Shown: positions 10,762 through 21,845, counted from the first letter of the stretch. The stretch: DNA of 64,000 nucleotides from Tetranychus cinnabarinus (GCA_022266195.1 WHVY01000002.1:2247001-2311000), one strand, 5' to 3'. Program-made: numbers and translations. Notes: generated by a model from the letters alone, not told the origin.

Positions 10762-12855
10762 TCAGTCAAGGTCCGATGGATAGTCTGGATCTTCATTCCT
10801 AGGGCAATCAGGTTCAAATTTAATATCATTATACCGTCTTTCCAGATCACGAGTGACTATTTCCCTGCGTTTCTTGTGCTTTTCAGTCTGTGCCATGACA
10901 AATTTATTTACCAAGGTGTAAAAAAATCTCGAGCGTAACATATAATATGTGACAAAATTGTTGATTTTAAGAAGTATCCATTCATAAAAATTCAACGGAA
11001 TGGAAACTGGAACTCCAATAATGTCAAACCAAAAGTGAACAGATACATTAAAGTTCAATGAAGCATTAATCTCTTTAAGAGCAGTTATATAGCCTTTTGA
11101 TACTGCCCAACCAATTGGTAGACCATCTGGAACTTTAGAAAGAATTGGAACGAAATATTGTTCCTCAAATTGTTTGTACAATTCTCGAAAATCTTCCAAT
11201 GATCCATCACAAACGTTGTACTTGTCATCAACTCCAAGAGCATACCCAAAGACTCTCCAAGTGTACAATACTTGTTCCAATTCTTCTCGAGTAATACCAT
11301 GAGCTCCACAAGCTTCTGGGTAGTTAACGAAGAGTCCAACAAAAGGAAATTCAGACAAGATTATATCATAAAGGGAACTGTGAAGTTTATGGACACCAAC
11401 TTCCTTTTCCATCTGTTTATTCATTGAAAGGCACAGTTTTATGTGCATTTGGCGGACTTGACTGAATGACTTGTAGGCTGGACTGTCTGGTACAAAAGGA
11501 TCGCTTGTAAACCATTTTTGCATATGAACAGCTGTTGATAAATAACGGCGATAAATTTTAGCGATGGTTTCATGGTTTCCAGTGGTTAACACCGGCTTTA
11601 AAAATGATGAACCTTGGAATGTCAAAAGATTTCCCATCAAAATGGAAACGAATGAGCTGCAGGATGAATAAAAGTTTATGAATAATTATGATTTACTAAT
11701 CCATGACATATATTATAATGATTAAAGGTATATTCATCTGTGATTAGTCTGGATATATTGTAAATGGCTACACTGATTGATGTAAGTGAAAGACAACTTT
11801 CTTGGGGAAAATCATTTAAAGTAAATCTTTTCCTGATTATCAAGGCAAAATGAGCAATAACCAACTCTGTTTAGTTTACTTGTGATCGTAAAATGTTTAA
11901 TAAAAAGTAAATTGTAGTTATTTAATTTCATTTTATTGCTATCAAATCATCTTGAAATTTTTTACTTTGGTTAAGATGTTGGTGATGATTAGCTATCGTC
12001 CATAAATGATAAAATGACTGATGAATATTAATTCATTAATTTTAACGCTGCAATAGTTATTAAAAATTTACATGGTTGAATGAATTCGAGAAAAATTGAT
12101 AAAAAATAAAATCCTTGAATGTCAAGAAATCAAACTCCAATTTAAACCTTGTCGCAGTCAAACCCAATCAGTAAAAAGTACAAGTGCAATATTAAATGAA
12201 CATCAACTTCCCAGTTACAAGATTAATTATTGATTGGATTATTTGTTCAAGTGGCTTACAACTTTCCTGAGTAAATAAGGTGTTGAAGATCATATAAGCT
12301 GAATCAAGATAATGAAGATTACTAAATTGGACTGAAATTTCTTAATAACAAAAACAAAAACAAAATCACCGTAAGTGAACCATGAGATGCACGAGATCAA
12401 GTACGGAAACCATGTTTACAAACTTATTGTTTTTATCGGGAAATTTTTTAATCTCATGACATCAGTCAGATTACAATCGGATTTGAAATGTGATGAGATT
12501 ACTCACCAGCATGCTATTTTTAAGTCAAAGTTGACATAAAATTCAGTAATAGTTATTTTTCATTGTTCTAGGTTAACAAGTTTACCTTCAATGGCTCTTT
12601 CTGATACTTTTTTACAGGACCTTACAAGACTTTACTAATGATCAATCAGTAATGAGTTATGATATGATTATTGACTTACCTGTAAAAGTATTTCATACAT
12701 GTTTCTTGAGATTGAGCGAGCTTATCCTTGTCGTACCAATCTGGTGGTTTGGTTGGGTCAAATGTGTCACAAACAGCTGGTAGGTAAGAGGCTTCATCAA
12801 CCAATAGTTGATATTTAGTTTTGGCCTTTTCTTTAAAGTCCGTCTTTTTGCACAT
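10762..12855 (-). CDS. ER-bound oxygenase mpaB / rubber-oxygenase-like (DUF2236) protein, 356 aa
   Basis: Seen on the minus strand: exon 1 at 12855-12680 starting MCKKTDFKEKAKTKYQ, a 1023-bp intron, and exon 2 at 11656-10762. The junction (AG/C, Ser) is in phase and gives 356 aa. Landmarks typical of the DUF2236 family: KPVLTTGNHETIAKIYRRY, a VRQMHIKL motif whose His is conserved, ACGAHGITREELEQV and WRVFGYALGVDDKYNVC. A hydrophobic stretch near residues 270-300 (IIGVPVSIPLNFYEWILL) could associate with membrane. Known: the family includes fungal MpaB, which cleaves a farnesyl side chain, and bacterial latex-clearing oxygenases, both haem-dependent. Arthropod members have no established substrate, so the reaction is unknown. 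The C-terminus is charged. Confidence 0.82.
11657..12679 (-). other. Long intron of the mpaB-type gene
   Basis: Donor and acceptor are canonical on the minus strand. It is about ten times longer than most introns here. No second gene or repeat was recognised inside. Confidence 0.7.
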
Positions 12856-13470
12856 GATTTAAAATAACGTTTGAATAACTGAGAAACTTAATACGATTGA
12901 AGTAAATAAAAAAAGGGAGAACGAATTTAAACTCTTTAATAGTCGGTTTGATGTTGACGCGGTAAGAGCTAGAAAGTGAATGAACAAGATCAAGAGACAA
13001 GTTATTTGCGTAACTCGGGATTTGATCAAGGTTGTGATAACCATTTCTAGTTTACAACCCGTTCAGTTAAATTCAAGAAGTTTCATTTTTCCATTCTAAG
13101 ATTTTCTAAGGGAGACTTTATCACTCTAACAACTGGATAAGTTACCTTTATTTTCAAAAATAGCTCAACGAGCAGTCAAAGGTTGTAAACATGGATCGGT
13201 GAATGAATTTTAATCGTTGGAATAGAGTTGGATTAATTGACGGTTTTGTAGCTCTGTTGTTTATTATCACCCATTGTGAGACTTATAGTTTTAAGTAACA
13301 CAACAATTAACTACTTCGCTCTGGTGAAAACATATCAAGCAAAAAATAGCAAATCTTCGATGTGCATTGACTGATGGAATTGTTTATTTAAATCAATATC
13401 ATTGATAGCATCAGTTGAATAACTATGCTATATACATTTACTCTTGATTTAAAAAATTGGTCATTATAAA
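12856..13470. other. Intergenic, nothing recognised
   Basis: This is the upstream region of the mpaB-type gene and the 3' flank of DPM1, both on the minus strand. No coding exon was seen. Confidence 0.5.
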
Positions 13471-14319
13471 TTAACATAGTTGAGTTGATAAAAATAAAGT
13501 AATCAAACCTGTAGCAAATTGTACAATTTCATTAGCACCCAATTTCGATTCACCATAAAATCTATCAACAAAAGAGATTGGCACAGAGGCTAGTTTATAT
13601 CCTTTTTGTCTTGCTTTCACTATCATTTCCATCTGAAACACGTAGCCTTTGGATTTACAATCGTCGACTAATGATTTCAACACGTTTCTTTTATAAAGAC
13701 GAAAACTTCCAGTTATATCACTTACTCCGGGCATTAATAAAATTTGCGTCAAATAATTAGCGGCTGTAGATATAAATTTTCTTTTAAAGTCCCATCCATA
13801 AACACCGCCGTCGCCTTCATAACGAGAACCAGTAACAATGTCATAATCACCTTCTTTCTGTTTTTTAATAAATTGAGGAATAAATTTGGGATGGTGGGAT
13901 AGATCAGCATCCATAATTACAATAAAATTGCCTTTTGAATGTTTCAATCCATGAATATATGCAGTTCCCAAACCAAGTTTGCGTTCCCTGGGTCTCAATA
14001 CAATCTTGTCATCTCCATAAATTTCTTGTAATTGTTGAGCAACTTCAAGGGTACCATCCGGTGATCCATCGTCAATTATAATTATTTCATATGAATGATC
14101 TCTAAAAAAGATACAATAGATAAAATTAAATAAATAAGATTAACATTGGGAAAACAAAAACTACTGGACAACTTGATAATTTGACAACATGACAACATGA
14201 CAACATTTAAAAATGATGTAAACTTACTCAGCATCCATGTATTTTACAATTAACCAAATGATCAGCGGAAGATTTTCCTTTTCATTGTATGTCGGCAACA
14301 AAATTGAATATTGTACCAT
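13471..14319 (-). CDS. DPM1: Dolichol-phosphate mannosyltransferase subunit 1, 240 aa
   Basis: Seen: exon 1 at 14319-14228 (MVQYSILLPTYNEKENLP) and exon 2 at 14101-13471, joined in phase 2 across a 126-bp intron; 240 aa. It is a GT2-fold enzyme: IIIIDDGSPDGT at about 37-48, and the DxD-type metal and nucleotide motif DADLSHHPK at 95-103. The conserved C-terminal half has GSRYEGDGGVYGWDFKRK, DITGSFRLY and FVDRFYGESKLGANEI. Known: DPM1 transfers mannose from GDP-mannose to dolichol phosphate on the ER, giving the donor for N-glycans, GPI anchors and C- and O-mannosylation. There is no C-terminal membrane anchor, as in vertebrate DPM1, which relies on DPM2 and DPM3. Length matches the family. 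An ATCCGATAT / AATATCGAG pair lies 70-120 bp upstream. Confidence 0.96.
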
Positions 14320-14568
14320 AATTAAATAATTTAACAAATATAATTTAACAAATTATTTTAAGATTGATAAAAAGTGTACAAATAAACAAAAATATCGAGA
14401 TACAAATAATCCAACAACATATCCGATATTTTTGTTTTTTCCTAACTTCTAACAAAGCGCGCAGTTTGATTTTTTCGTTGCTATTTCGTTCATTTTGACA
14501 TGTTTTGGGCGATTTAATAAATTTCTCAGTAATTAAGATTGTTTTAATGTTTAATTTGATAGCTTTGA

Positions 14569-14700
14569 CTGCTCGTCGAGCTCTTTTTGAAAAAAGATAA
14601 CTTCTCTAGTTGTTAAAAACAATGAAATTGAAGAAGCTCTTGAATCTTTTGCAGATCGAAGAGATTCCGTCTGAAGGTGGTTTAATTGGTTTAAAATTTC
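14569..14700 (+). pseudogene. Anillin-like N-terminal fragment, broken
   Basis: The sequence matches the conserved ALFEK block of the anillin-like genes (GCTCGTCGAGCTCTTTTTGA at 14572), then the NNEIEEAL and EEIPSEGG equivalents of gene B. The frame breaks a few codons after the block (stop codons in the phase of ALFEK; the later matches need a different frame), and nothing downstream of the first 70 or so codons is present. It sits about 4.2 kb beyond gene B, between DPM1 and the UGT. Confidence 0.82.
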
Positions 14701-14974
14701 CAAATAACCATCAGTAGTTATACGAACTTCTAGCTCTGGAATGACGTTAAGTTTTTCAATTATTGATTGTGATCTTTGGTTAAAATACGTGTACTTGACA
14801 GCAAAATAGACCGTTAGCTATTCTCACGAAATCTAACTTTGAGAAGTTACAGTAGATTGTTGCTTTTAATTGAAATCAAACCAAAATACTTATTAAGCTT
14901 CACTTATAATTAACTTATTTTTACTATTTTAAATTGAATCATCTGTTATTTTCCAGTAATTCTCATTCTCCAGA

Positions 14975-16361
14975 ATGAAGTTAAAAACTTTATTCATTCC
15001 GATGGATGCGTAAGTATTTCAATGATTGATTAAGGCTTGCTGATACACTAATTATGTTTCATTATTTTGCCCTTGAATGACCTAGCTATGGGCATGTTAA
15101 TTCATGCATAGGACTAGCCAAACAATTGATAAAATATGATCATGAAATTATTTTTATTGTGCCAACGAATTGGACTAAAGCAGTTGAAGGGCATGGTTTT
15201 ACCATCAAAACTGTATCGCTGGAAGGTTATGAAGCAAATGTGGATCCTCAATCAGGATTTTCTCATTTCATGGAGAATAAAGAAAAGCTTTATAACATGG
15301 AGCCAATCGAGCAATTTGAGGTTCTTAATGTCAATATCCATGATGCATTCTTGCGCTATTTAGAGCAAACAGATGATCAGTATGAACAGTTGATTTCACA
15401 AATCAAACCAGATTTAATCATCTATGATTTCTGGGTAACAGTTCCAGCCATTTTAAAATCGGGAATTCCATATATATTACTGTGGTCATGCAGTCCTACA
15501 CTGCCCTATTGGAGAGTGAATGGTCCTCCTTATTCATCAGGCCTAGGAATTTCAGATGCTCCAGAGAAACTGAAAAAATATCGAGATGCTTTGAAGGATG
15601 CATTGAAAGATAAGAGATCAAAATTTTATGACTATTATCAAAGTAGAGGAATTGATATCAGTAAAGTTACTTTTCTTGATTTTACTATGCTCAACGAATC
15701 ACCTTACCTCAGTGTCTATTCATACCCAGAAGACTTGGATTACTCAGAATATGGTCCAGTTCCTGACAAGTGGTTCCGTTTAGATCATATAGTTCGTCTT
15801 TCTGATCCAGCGACTCCTCTTGGAATCGATGCAACTTTTTTTCAAACTAAGGATAAAGTTATTTTATTCACCTTAGGATCACTTGGCACATCAAATTATA
15901 ATCTTATCGCACGATTGGTTAATTTTCTTGAAAAATCAAAACACAAATACATAGTATCTACTGGTGTTCATCACGATAAGATAAAATTACATGCAAATAT
16001 GTGTGGATCACAATATTTGAATCAAATGGCCATCATGCCACGAGTTGATATGGTTATTCATCATGGAGGAAATAATAGTCTTGTTGAAACTCTGTATTTT
16101 GGTAAACCCTTCATTGTTATGCCACTGTTTGGTGATCAACATGATAATGCTCGTCGAGTGGTTGATAAAAAAATTGGGAAATGGCTGCATCCATGTCGAG
16201 TCACTGGGGATGAACTCATCAAAACCATCGATGAAGTACTGAACGATAAAGAAATGCATGAAAGAATAAAATTAATTAGTCTGAAGATGCAAAAAACAAA
16301 AAGTCATCAAAATTTCAATGAAAAAATCATCAAAATAGTTAAAGATCATACGAAAAAATGA
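14975..16361 (+). CDS. UDP-glycosyltransferase, bacterial/tetranychid type, 436 aa
   Basis: Seen: exon 1 at 14975-15009 (MKLKTLFIPMDA) and exon 2 at 15086-16361, joined in phase 2. The N-terminal catalytic His is His15 in DAYGHVNS. The sugar-donor motif is at about 335-363: IHHGGNNSLVETLYFG then MPLFGDQHDNARRV. There is no signal peptide and no C-terminal membrane anchor, unlike ordinary animal UGTs of the ER. Known: spider mites carry a large UGT family of this soluble type, attributed to transfer from bacteria, and members have been linked to conjugation of plant toxins and acaricides. The aglycone of this copy is unknown. A broken copy of its 3' end lies at 18258-18399, so the gene was locally duplicated. 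The start is set by the splice structure and the family's short N-terminus. Confidence 0.93.
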
Positions 16362-16421
16362 GATAAATTTGTATATTAAAAGAAATAATTGTTTCAAAGC
16401 AAAATTTCATTTATCTTCCCA

Positions 16422-16556
16422 ATTTGTGCTGTTGCGAAACTAAGAGATTCAAGATGTTTGGTTATTTATTGCTCAAATTACGGGCTCAGAAAGTTGCATG
16501 AGTGGAAAACCAAGGCGAAAAGTCCTCACACTGCATGTGATTGACATTAAATAAGG
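16422..16556 (-). pseudogene. Rearranged remnant of the PRA1-family gene 3' end
   Basis: 16422-16505 matches 18805-18870 and neighbours of the PRA1 gene, including AGAGATTCAAGATGTTT and ATTACGGGCTC. The next piece, 16514-16556, matches the last 40 bp of the same gene in the opposite orientation (AAAAGTCCTCACACTGC and TTGACATTAAATAAGG). So this is a partial copy with an internal inversion, placed just after the intact UGT. The annotated strand is that of the first, non-inverted part. Confidence 0.78.
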
Positions 16557-17616
16557 TGGTGATTCACGATTTAATACTAGCTCAAAAATCAGTTTTGACC
16601 TACAACCTACTGTGGTCAGGCCAGGCTAGGCTGTCTAAAGGTTTCTCCAGAACCGTCCGTGACCATAGGTGAATGTTAAGAAAGGGTCGAAGCATATTTC
16701 GTCAAAAATCAGGACTAGAGATGGTAAAGAGCTGAAGATAAAGATAGTAATGTCCATACGACAATCAGAATATTCTTGCTCAGTTATTGTTTTTAGTTTT
16801 TGCATCTCAATATCATCAACCATCTCATAATTTATCATTTTTACATTTTTACCAACATTCCAGTAAGCGATTCCCTACAAATTCAAATTCAAGGTCTGTC
16901 TTCATTTCTATCAGTTTTATAAAAAATAGGTTATGAGAAAGATTGAACTTACAACCATTATTGAGGGCAACATCAATTCAACCAAAGATTCAAGAAAAAA
17001 AGAAATAATTTTGTTTTGTTTCAAATTATGTTGTAATTAATAATTGATATACATTGCATGTATTTTCATTAATTTGTATTGTTTGTAGACAATTGTTAGG
17101 CTTGAAAATAAAATCTAAAGTATTATAATTCAATACCATTCAGATACCTTTCATTTGTTTGAATATTGTTTGTCAAGACTATTATCGTGGTTTGTAAAGA
17201 TCAGTAATTTCCTCTGATTTATCTTGTTTAACTGAATGATTATTAATGTTGCGTATTCACAGTTGAGTTAATCTCAAATTTGTCGCGAAATTGAAACAGT
17301 ATTGCCTTAAATAACAGTCTAACTGTTGAAGTTGATGGTGAATGTGATTACATTGAATAATCAAAGGTGTTCAAAGGTTAGAATGTTTTACAATCACTGT
17401 TTAAAAGTTTAATGCAAAAATGGTTAATAACACAATGTTATTGAAATGTCGATTTAAATAAGCTCAATATTTTTATTGAAACTCTTTATTTGTATACAAA
17501 TATTAAGACAATGTCAGCCACAACTGTCGACTAATAAATTGATCAAATTTAGACATTATTCCAATGGCAATCATTGATATTGTCAATGTTAGATGGTAAT
17601 GATTTTTCTGATGCTA
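16557..17616. other. Intergenic, nothing recognised
   Basis: AT-rich. The minus-strand open frame at 16635-16838 shows no domain, and its long stretch of varied residues has no support from neighbours. Confidence 0.45.
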
Positions 17617-18153
17617 TTAACCGCGATGCGGAAAATAAAGGCGCCTATGTTTTGTTGTATTTGTAAGACAACGATGACAACATGGAGTAAAATACTGCAA
17701 AATATTGCAATCAACTAAAGTGTTGAACCAGACATTTGTCCATCTATCCTCAGATGTTATAGCTCTGACTTTTGGGAATATTTCCGAATTTAAAATTATT
17801 TCTTTCTTTTTATCCAACCAAGATCTGCTGTCTATGATTTGACAATAGAATGAAGAGCATTCGGTTGGATGAATGTCTTCACGTTCTGCTGAGAAAAGAT
17901 CAACATACAAATCGATCGGATGTTCGTGGTTTAATAAAAACAAAGATGAGCGCAGATAAAAACAATCGCCATCATTAATCCTTTGCCAAAATGTTTCATT
18001 CACTCGTGGAGGTGGAATGGTAACGTAAAGAGTGCGGAAATGACTTTCTGTATTGGAAAGTGTATATTTTGCAAAAAATATACGGCAGAGATGGAGATGT
18101 AGAGTAGAGGGTTTGCGGTAAGGCTTTACTTTTACGGACAGAGGCGTTAACAT
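17617..18153 (-). CDS. Hypothetical protein, 178 aa, not recognised
   Basis: This is a single open frame from ATG at 18153 to TAA at 17617. The product has no evident signal peptide or membrane segment. It has several Cys (FYCQI, FTPCCHRC) and aromatic-rich stretches (WQRINDGDCFYLRSSLF; TSEDRWTNVWFNTL). I recognise no family. A frame this long is uncommon by chance in sequence this AT-rich, and its composition is less repetitive than its flanks, which argues for a real or recently real gene. It lies between the two halves of a UGT/PRA1 duplication (16.4 and 18.26 kb). It could also be the remains of something inserted there. Confidence 0.35.
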   Translation of the reverse strand: MLTPLSVKVKPYRKPSTLHLHLCRIFFAKYTLSNTESHFRTLYVTIPPPRVNETFWQRINDGDCFYLRSSLFLLNHEHPIDLYVDLFSAEREDIHPTECSSFYCQIIDSRSWLDKKKEIILNSEIFPKVRAITSEDRWTNVWFNTLVDCNILQYFTPCCHRCLTNTTKHRRLYFPHRG

Positions 18154-18257
18154 TAGAACATATGGAGAGGATTCTTAAAAAACACACTTTATCTAACCAA
18201 TTAAAAAATTAAAAGAAGAAAAGCGCAAACAATGGTATAAATAAAATTCATGGTTTT

Positions 18258-18399
18258 TGACGAAGTATTGAACGATAAAGAAATGCACGAGAAAATCAAA
18301 GCATTTAGCTTGAAGATGCAAAAAACAAAAAGTCATCAAATTTTCAATGAAAAAATCATCAAATACATCAAAATAGTTAAAGATCATACGAAACAATGA
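18258..18399 (+). pseudogene. UGT 3'-end remnant
   Basis: The sequence matches 16228-16361 of the intact UGT: GACGAAGTATTGAACGATAA, then GCAAAAAACAAAAAGTCATC, and ends at the same stop. It has a 12-bp insertion in the tail. Nothing of the first 90 percent of the gene precedes it. Similarity continues past the stop to about 18500, matching the flank of the intact gene. Confidence 0.88.
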
Positions 18400-18755
18400 G
18401 TTAATTTGTTAATTATTAATATAAGAAATAATTATTCCAAACTAAAATTTTTTTTCTGTTACAATAAATCACATGTTACCTTTCCAATTTGTGTTGTGCT
18501 GAAACTGAAATTCAATATGTTTGACAACGTTGAGATTGAGAATTTATTAATCATGAGAAATTATCATTTCGAATTAAAATTTTATTTTCTGGTACAGCAT
18601 TATCTATTGTCAGAAAAATTACGATTAAATATTCATTTAATTTGTGCAATTTTAGTGAAGATTAGTTGGCAAATTGAATTTACAGTAACATAAGAATCGC
18701 ATAATAGAAATATTAATTTTATTAATCTCTTAAATCATGAATGTAAGGTGCTGCC
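18400..18755. other. Spacer between UGT remnant and PRA1 gene
   Basis: The left about 100 bp match the UGT 3' flank. A further degenerate repeat of the same flank (CATTTCGAATTAAAATTTTA at 18563) follows. No coding exon was recognised; the open frame at 18406-18693 looks like AT-rich noise. Confidence 0.5.
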
Positions 18756-20011
18756 TTATTTAATGTCAATGCCAAGCAGTGTGAGGACTTTTCCCATCGG
18801 TGTTGTTCCGAAACCAAGAGATTCAAGATGTTTAGTGATTTTATTGGTCAGATTACGGGCTCGGAAAGTTGCATGACTGAGAATCATAACCAAAGGTGTA
18901 AGAATTCCCCATAAGAGGAGATAAACATCGAAAAAGTAGAAAACTAGACCAATACATAGAATCAGAACTGCCATGGAAGCAGCTGCATATCTTTCTTTGA
19001 AATTAGTGATGATTGGAAGCTTCGAAGCAACTAGAAGATAAATAACTGTGAATAAATACGCCGAGAAAACTCCTTTCATCATTCGATCAGGTTTTAAAAT
19101 TCTGTGGAAAAAAGAAAATAAACATTAGTTAATCTGAAAAATCCATAATTAACAACTTAAATTGAGCAAAAACTTATAACAAGTTGATATTAATGCCTCA
19201 AGGACAATGAGAAGGATTACATTGTTTACTTCCACCTGGAGACGTGATTGATGATTGACCACCTGATCACAGGTGATTCTGTTTGAATAATTGGTTGAAA
19301 CATAATACTGTCAATGTCACCAATAATTCAATTAATCTTCAAGGAGGAATGCACATCTTTCAACAAAATTATAATACAACAACGGAACAGAACGAACAAG
19401 TTGTCATCTACTGTAACATGACATCATGTATAAAGCAGAACAGAAATAATTTATTCCATAATGTTTTATAAAATTGATCAAAGTCAATGTTAGTTAAGGT
19501 GAGATAAAATATATGACTAATAATTAAAAATAAATTACAAATTAGCTTAGCTAGTAAATACACTTATCATTTAAATTTTTTCAACTGAAACAGAAGGTAA
19601 ATTTACTACAGATCTTTCCACTAACTTTGTCATTGAATCTAAACAATGACATGAATGAAAAACAAAACGAGTTGAATGAAAAGATGGGTAAACAAAAGAC
19701 AATTGACCAAACAAAGAGCCTGACATTAAAATTTGACAGTTTAAATACTGGAAAAATTGAACCATTCAAAAGTGATCGCTGATCAGGTATATAGTTAAAG
19801 TGGTTATTTATAAAACATACCCAGAAAGAATGCAGGCGATGAGCCAAATGGCAAAATAATTAGTTTGGTAATAAAGAAGATTGTCTCTAATCCTTCTGGT
19901 GAATCTGGCTGGATCATTGAAAGCAGGAGGCTTAAATTTACCCATGAAATCATTTGCCCTGAAGGGTGCGATTTCGAAAGATGGTCCAGATGAGGGTGTA
20001 GGTGAGTCCAT
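18756..20011 (-). CDS. PRA1 family protein (PRAF2/ARL6IP5-like), 178 aa
   Basis: Seen: exon 1 at 20011-19821 (MDSPTPSSGPSFEIAP) and exon 2 at 19101-18756, joined in phase 2 across a 719-bp intron; 178 aa. The hallmark NLLYYQTNYFAIW lies at the start of the first hydrophobic block. Further segments follow, ending with ILSHATFRARNLTNKI and TTPMGKVLTLLGID, both matching the C-terminus of ARL6IP5/JWA and PRAF2. Known: these are small ER and Golgi membrane proteins with four hydrophobic segments that affect Rab/Arl trafficking and glutamate transporter export. Length is typical of the family (about 170-190 aa). A scrambled copy of its 3' end sits at 16.4 kb. Confidence 0.92.
19102..19820 (-). other. 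Intron of PRA1-family gene
   Basis: The ends are GT-AG on the minus strand. The open frames inside (19283-19471 +, 19571-19847 -) have no recognisable content. Confidence 0.75.
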
Positions 20012-20604
20012 TATCAACTGTGAAGTTTTAAAATCAAGCACAAATTATATCGACAAGTAAACTGTTTGCTGTAGTTTTTCCTAGCAAAACATTATATTAT
20101 TATTTCAAGTCAACAAATAACAGTTTCATTGTGCAAAGGTTTATTTTGCTTGGAAAAGCCAAGGGAGGAGTACTGAGGGTATGTTGATGCATTAAATATT
20201 GTTTGCAGGTAAAACACTTGTAAAACAATTCTTGAATCAGTATGTACAGTGCCTGTATGTACAGTTCTTGATCAGTACCAGTCTTGACATATTTGAATTT
20301 GATAAAACTTACCTGTGATCAAATGCATTGATTTTTCGATAAGTTAATTTTTGATGCAAATCTTATTTGTTTCAATGTTTCCATGGTTTTAAGTTGAGCT
20401 GGTTTTAAGCCGAGAGTCAGCCGACGGTTATTCTCACCCCCTTATCGCTCACTTGGTTGTGTTTGTTTGATTTTCATTTCCTATTTTCTTTGTTTATTAC
20501 TGATTAATTAAAGATTTGAATTTAAATTCATAGGTAAGTTGTTTCAACCTCCATAATTTTACTTACTTCAACCTGATTATCTCTTCTGCTTTTATTTTAC
20601 AGTC
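20012..20604. other. Divergent promoter region: PRA1 (-) and Nup58-like (+)
   Basis: The 593 bp between two divergent start codons. A donor-like GGTAAGTTG at 20533 and the acceptor TTTATTTTACAG just before ATG 20605 suggest a short 5'-UTR intron in the Nup58-like gene. A tandem ATCAGTATGTACAGTGCC / TGTATGTACAGTTC repeat is present near 20236-20270. Confidence 0.5.
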
Positions 20605-21189
20605 ATGGCAACCTTAAAAGAACGTGAAATTGTCCCTGATGAACTTATGGCTCATGTTGAAAATTTAAGGAGATTCATAAAGGACCAGAAAATGATTAGA
20701 GAGGAGAATTGTTGTCAACGATTTACCATCGAACCAATTGTGCAAATTGAAACGGAAATGGACGAGAACATCAAGGCAGTATTACCTAAATTGGAAATTG
20801 AAATTCAACGATGTACCAAGACTGTTGATTCATTGAAGAAAGAAGCTAGAGAATTGTTACACGATGCTGAAATGTCCTATCGTTTAAGTAAATCTGGAGT
20901 AGCATTTAGAAGTATTTACAACTCACCTGAGAATCTTCACTTCAATAGTCCATTTGTTGATAAATATTTTCAAACAAGGATTGAAAAATTTGAAGAGCGG
21001 GTTAAAGTTTATCAAGAACAGATAAAGGACCTCCAAACTTTAATCCAAACCTTTAATAAATCTTACACACCTGAAGAATTATTTGCCATAATTAGACGTC
21101 AACATGAAATACTTGTGGGATTGTCATCTCAGGTCTATGCAATTCAAGATACAGTTGCTAAAAGCGGTCGCCCAGCTATGATTGCCTGA
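20605..21189 (+). CDS. Nucleoporin Nup58/p45-like coiled-coil protein, 194 aa, no FG repeats
   Basis: This is a single coding exon from ATG 20605 to TGA 21189. The sequence is predicted helical coiled coil throughout: PDELMAHVENLRRFIKDQK at residues 10-28 matches the start of the Nup58 helical region, then RCTKTVDSLKKEAREL, VDKYFQTRIEKFEERV and LVGLSSQVYAIQDTV. Known: Nup58 forms the central-channel Nup62-Nup58-Nup54 trimer through such a region and carries FG repeats in the N- and C-terminal parts. This protein has none (one weak SPF). A structural anchor without the FG filter part is the simple reading. Either the FG part is a separate gene or an exon I cannot see upstream, or this lineage has a reduced Nup58. 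The probable 5'-UTR intron makes the ATG at 20605 the likely start. Confidence 0.72.
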   Translation: MATLKEREIVPDELMAHVENLRRFIKDQKMIREENCCQRFTIEPIVQIETEMDENIKAVLPKLEIEIQRCTKTVDSLKKEARELLHDAEMSYRLSKSGVAFRSIYNSPENLHFNSPFVDKYFQTRIEKFEERVKVYQEQIKDLQTLIQTFNKSYTPEELFAIIRRQHEILVGLSSQVYAIQDTVAKSGRPAMIA

Positions 21190-21845
21190 TCAACTCATCA
21201 CAAATGTCTACTTGTTTTCAAAAACAATGTCAATTAAATGCTCATCCAAGCTTCTCTGTTTACACAATCAAACTTATCATTCAATGTAAAAACTTGAGAG
21301 GCGACTAAATGATTCATAAAATTGATAAGCTTTACAATCTTTCAGATGTCCTGAATAATCATTTTCTTGTGAAAATCTCCTCTATTCCAGCATGAACTCC
21401 ATAGCTTGTTGTTAATATCGACTAGCTTAAAGTTTCAATTTCAACTGATCTGAAATAAAATGAAAAAAAGAAATGATAAAAATAAATTCAAACCTTATCT
21501 ATCTAGAAATCATGAATCATTTTTTTATCTGTTATAAACCTGTAACAATTGCCCCTCCAAAGTAAACAAAATTATTATAACTTAATCGCGCTCTCATGGT
21601 AACGTTGATTAAACTTGATTCACCATTTTCTTGTGATTTCTACCTTTTTGTCTTACCTTATCATTTATCACACAGTTACTTTCTTCCCCTAATATCAACG
21701 TTATTACCATCCATATAGAGTAATCAATTGATTCTTGGTTAATTGTGAAAATAATTTTCTATCACTGTTTACAATTTAATTTGAATTTTATCAATTCAAT
21801 TTCAACCAATTTAATTTACGTAAGAAGCTAAATTAACTTAAAAAC
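21190..21845. other. Nup58-like 3' flank and tetraspanin upstream region
   Basis: AATAAA at 21481-21486 is a likely poly(A) signal for the Nup58-like gene. No coding exon was seen. Confidence 0.5.

Noticed and set aside
16635..16838. 67-codon minus-strand frame
   Set aside because: No recognised family, no splice partners, and it sits in an AT-rich spacer.
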